Of a DNA stretch of 13,796 nt, positions 13,383 through 13,796 are shown piece by piece. The DNA is from CAZOLI01 sp964580675 (GTDB lineage Bacteria; Planctomycetota; MHYJ01; CAYXQY01). The DNA is taken from positions 1 to 13,796 of the forward strand of contig CAZOLI010000050.1 of NCBI GenBank assembly GCA_964580675.1, read 5' to 3'. A program made the translations under genes and the position numbers. Below the pieces are notes generated by a model. That model did no database searches. It saw only the letters and a list, made by a program, of their open reading frames with translations, and had not been told where the DNA came from. The number at the start of each line of letters is the position of its first letter. Position 1 is the stretch's first letter.

Positions 13383-13796
13383 TTAATCCTCGGCGGCGTC
13401 GGACTGGTCTTCGGGAGGACGGGCGGTGTCGGTGGTGACGAACCGGAGCAGTTCGTTGTCGTCCGACAGCAGAAAAATCGCATTCTCCCCGAGGCTCTCA
13501 CGGTAGGTTTCCAGCGTGCGCTGGTATTTGTAAAACGACGGATTGCGCCGGAACGCATCCGCGTGAATTTTGATTTTCTTTCCCTCCGCTTCCCCCAGAA
13601 TCTGTTTGACCCGCCGGTCCGCTTCCGAGAGCATGGTTTCTTTTCTTCTCTGGACTTCCCCGAGGATTTCCCGCTTGGTTCGTTTCCCCTGGGCTCGGTA
13701 CCGTTCGGCGATGCGCTCCCGCTCAGAAATCATACGATCATACACGTTTGTCCGGACTTCCGGTGTGTAATTGAGCTGAGTGATCAAAATATCCAC
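13383..13796 (-). CDS. hflC: HflC, C-terminal part (SPFH/band 7 family protease regulator)
   Basis: This is the last 137 residues plus TAA (13383-13385). The gene continues beyond the right edge, so the N-terminal membrane anchor and most of the SPFH domain are missing. The visible part has the HflC signature order: a DILITQLNY strand; a charged helix with SERERIAERYRAQGKRTK; a long coiled-coil-prone KxILGEAEGKKIKIHADAF segment; FYKYQRTLETYRESL; and a short end, AIFLLSDDNELLRFV. A Pro/Asp-rich acidic tail follows. In other bacteria HflC pairs with HflK around the FtsH protease, on the periplasmic side of the inner membrane. An hflK would be expected next to it outside the window. Full-length relatives have roughly 300 residues. 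Confidence 0.85.
   Translation of the reverse strand: MDILITQLNYTPEVRTNVYDRMISERERIAERYRAQGKRTKREILGEVQRRKETMLSEADRRVKQILGEAEGKKIKIHADAFRRNPSFYKYQRTLETYRESLGENAIFLLSDDNELLRFVTTDTARPPEDQSDAAED

Overview
The window looks like a stretch of a planctomycete (PVC-group) chromosome of moderate GC content. The taxonomic clues are indirect. One protein (9570-11969) has the helical-repeat-plus-PQQ-propeller layout that I associate with Planctomycetota. The left intergenic region carries dispersed GAGCCCCGACCGTGAGGGAGGGG-type repeats of a kind I recall from planctomycete genomes. No rRNA, tRNA, transposase gene or CRISPR array was recognised.

Layout. Positions 1-159 hold the tail of an unidentified gene. 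From 160 to 2857 there is about 2.7 kb with no credible gene. Its first 900 bases hold tandem arrays built on four different periods (6, 7, 8 and 9 bases), interleaved with four copies of a GAGCCCCGA-type element. After that come several hairpins, an orphan intrinsic terminator on the minus strand (1561-1585), and about 900 bases of GC-rich sequence that is open in several frames but not convincingly coding. A four-helix membrane protein with conserved histidines (2858-3427, +) converges on, and overlaps by 57 bases, a minus-strand ARPP-1-like gene (3371-4483) that carries a signal peptide and is broken by two single-base frame changes at runs of G.

From 4863 to 11969 there is a tightly coupled three-gene operon on the plus strand. 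It encodes two paralogous exported proteins (737 and 842 residues) with STN-like and secretin-like modules, followed by an exported TPR/PQQ-propeller protein. The junctions are a 4-base ATGA overlap and a 32-base overlap. An upstream intergenic region holds a perfect 23-bp tandem repeat. A separate exported protein of unknown function with a good ribosome binding site follows (12185-13351). The window ends in the C-terminal part of HflC, on the minus strand.

How they may work together. The three operon products are all predicted to be exported. The combination of periplasmic ring-forming-type modules with a propeller/TPR scaffold suggests an envelope complex. This is inference, because no secretion ATPase, pilin or inner-membrane platform gene is in the window. 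Another shared feature is that all five predicted exported proteins have Gln at or just after the expected signal peptidase cleavage site, reminiscent of the Bacteroidetes 'Q-rule'. Runs of 6-9 G occur inside four of the five exported-protein genes.
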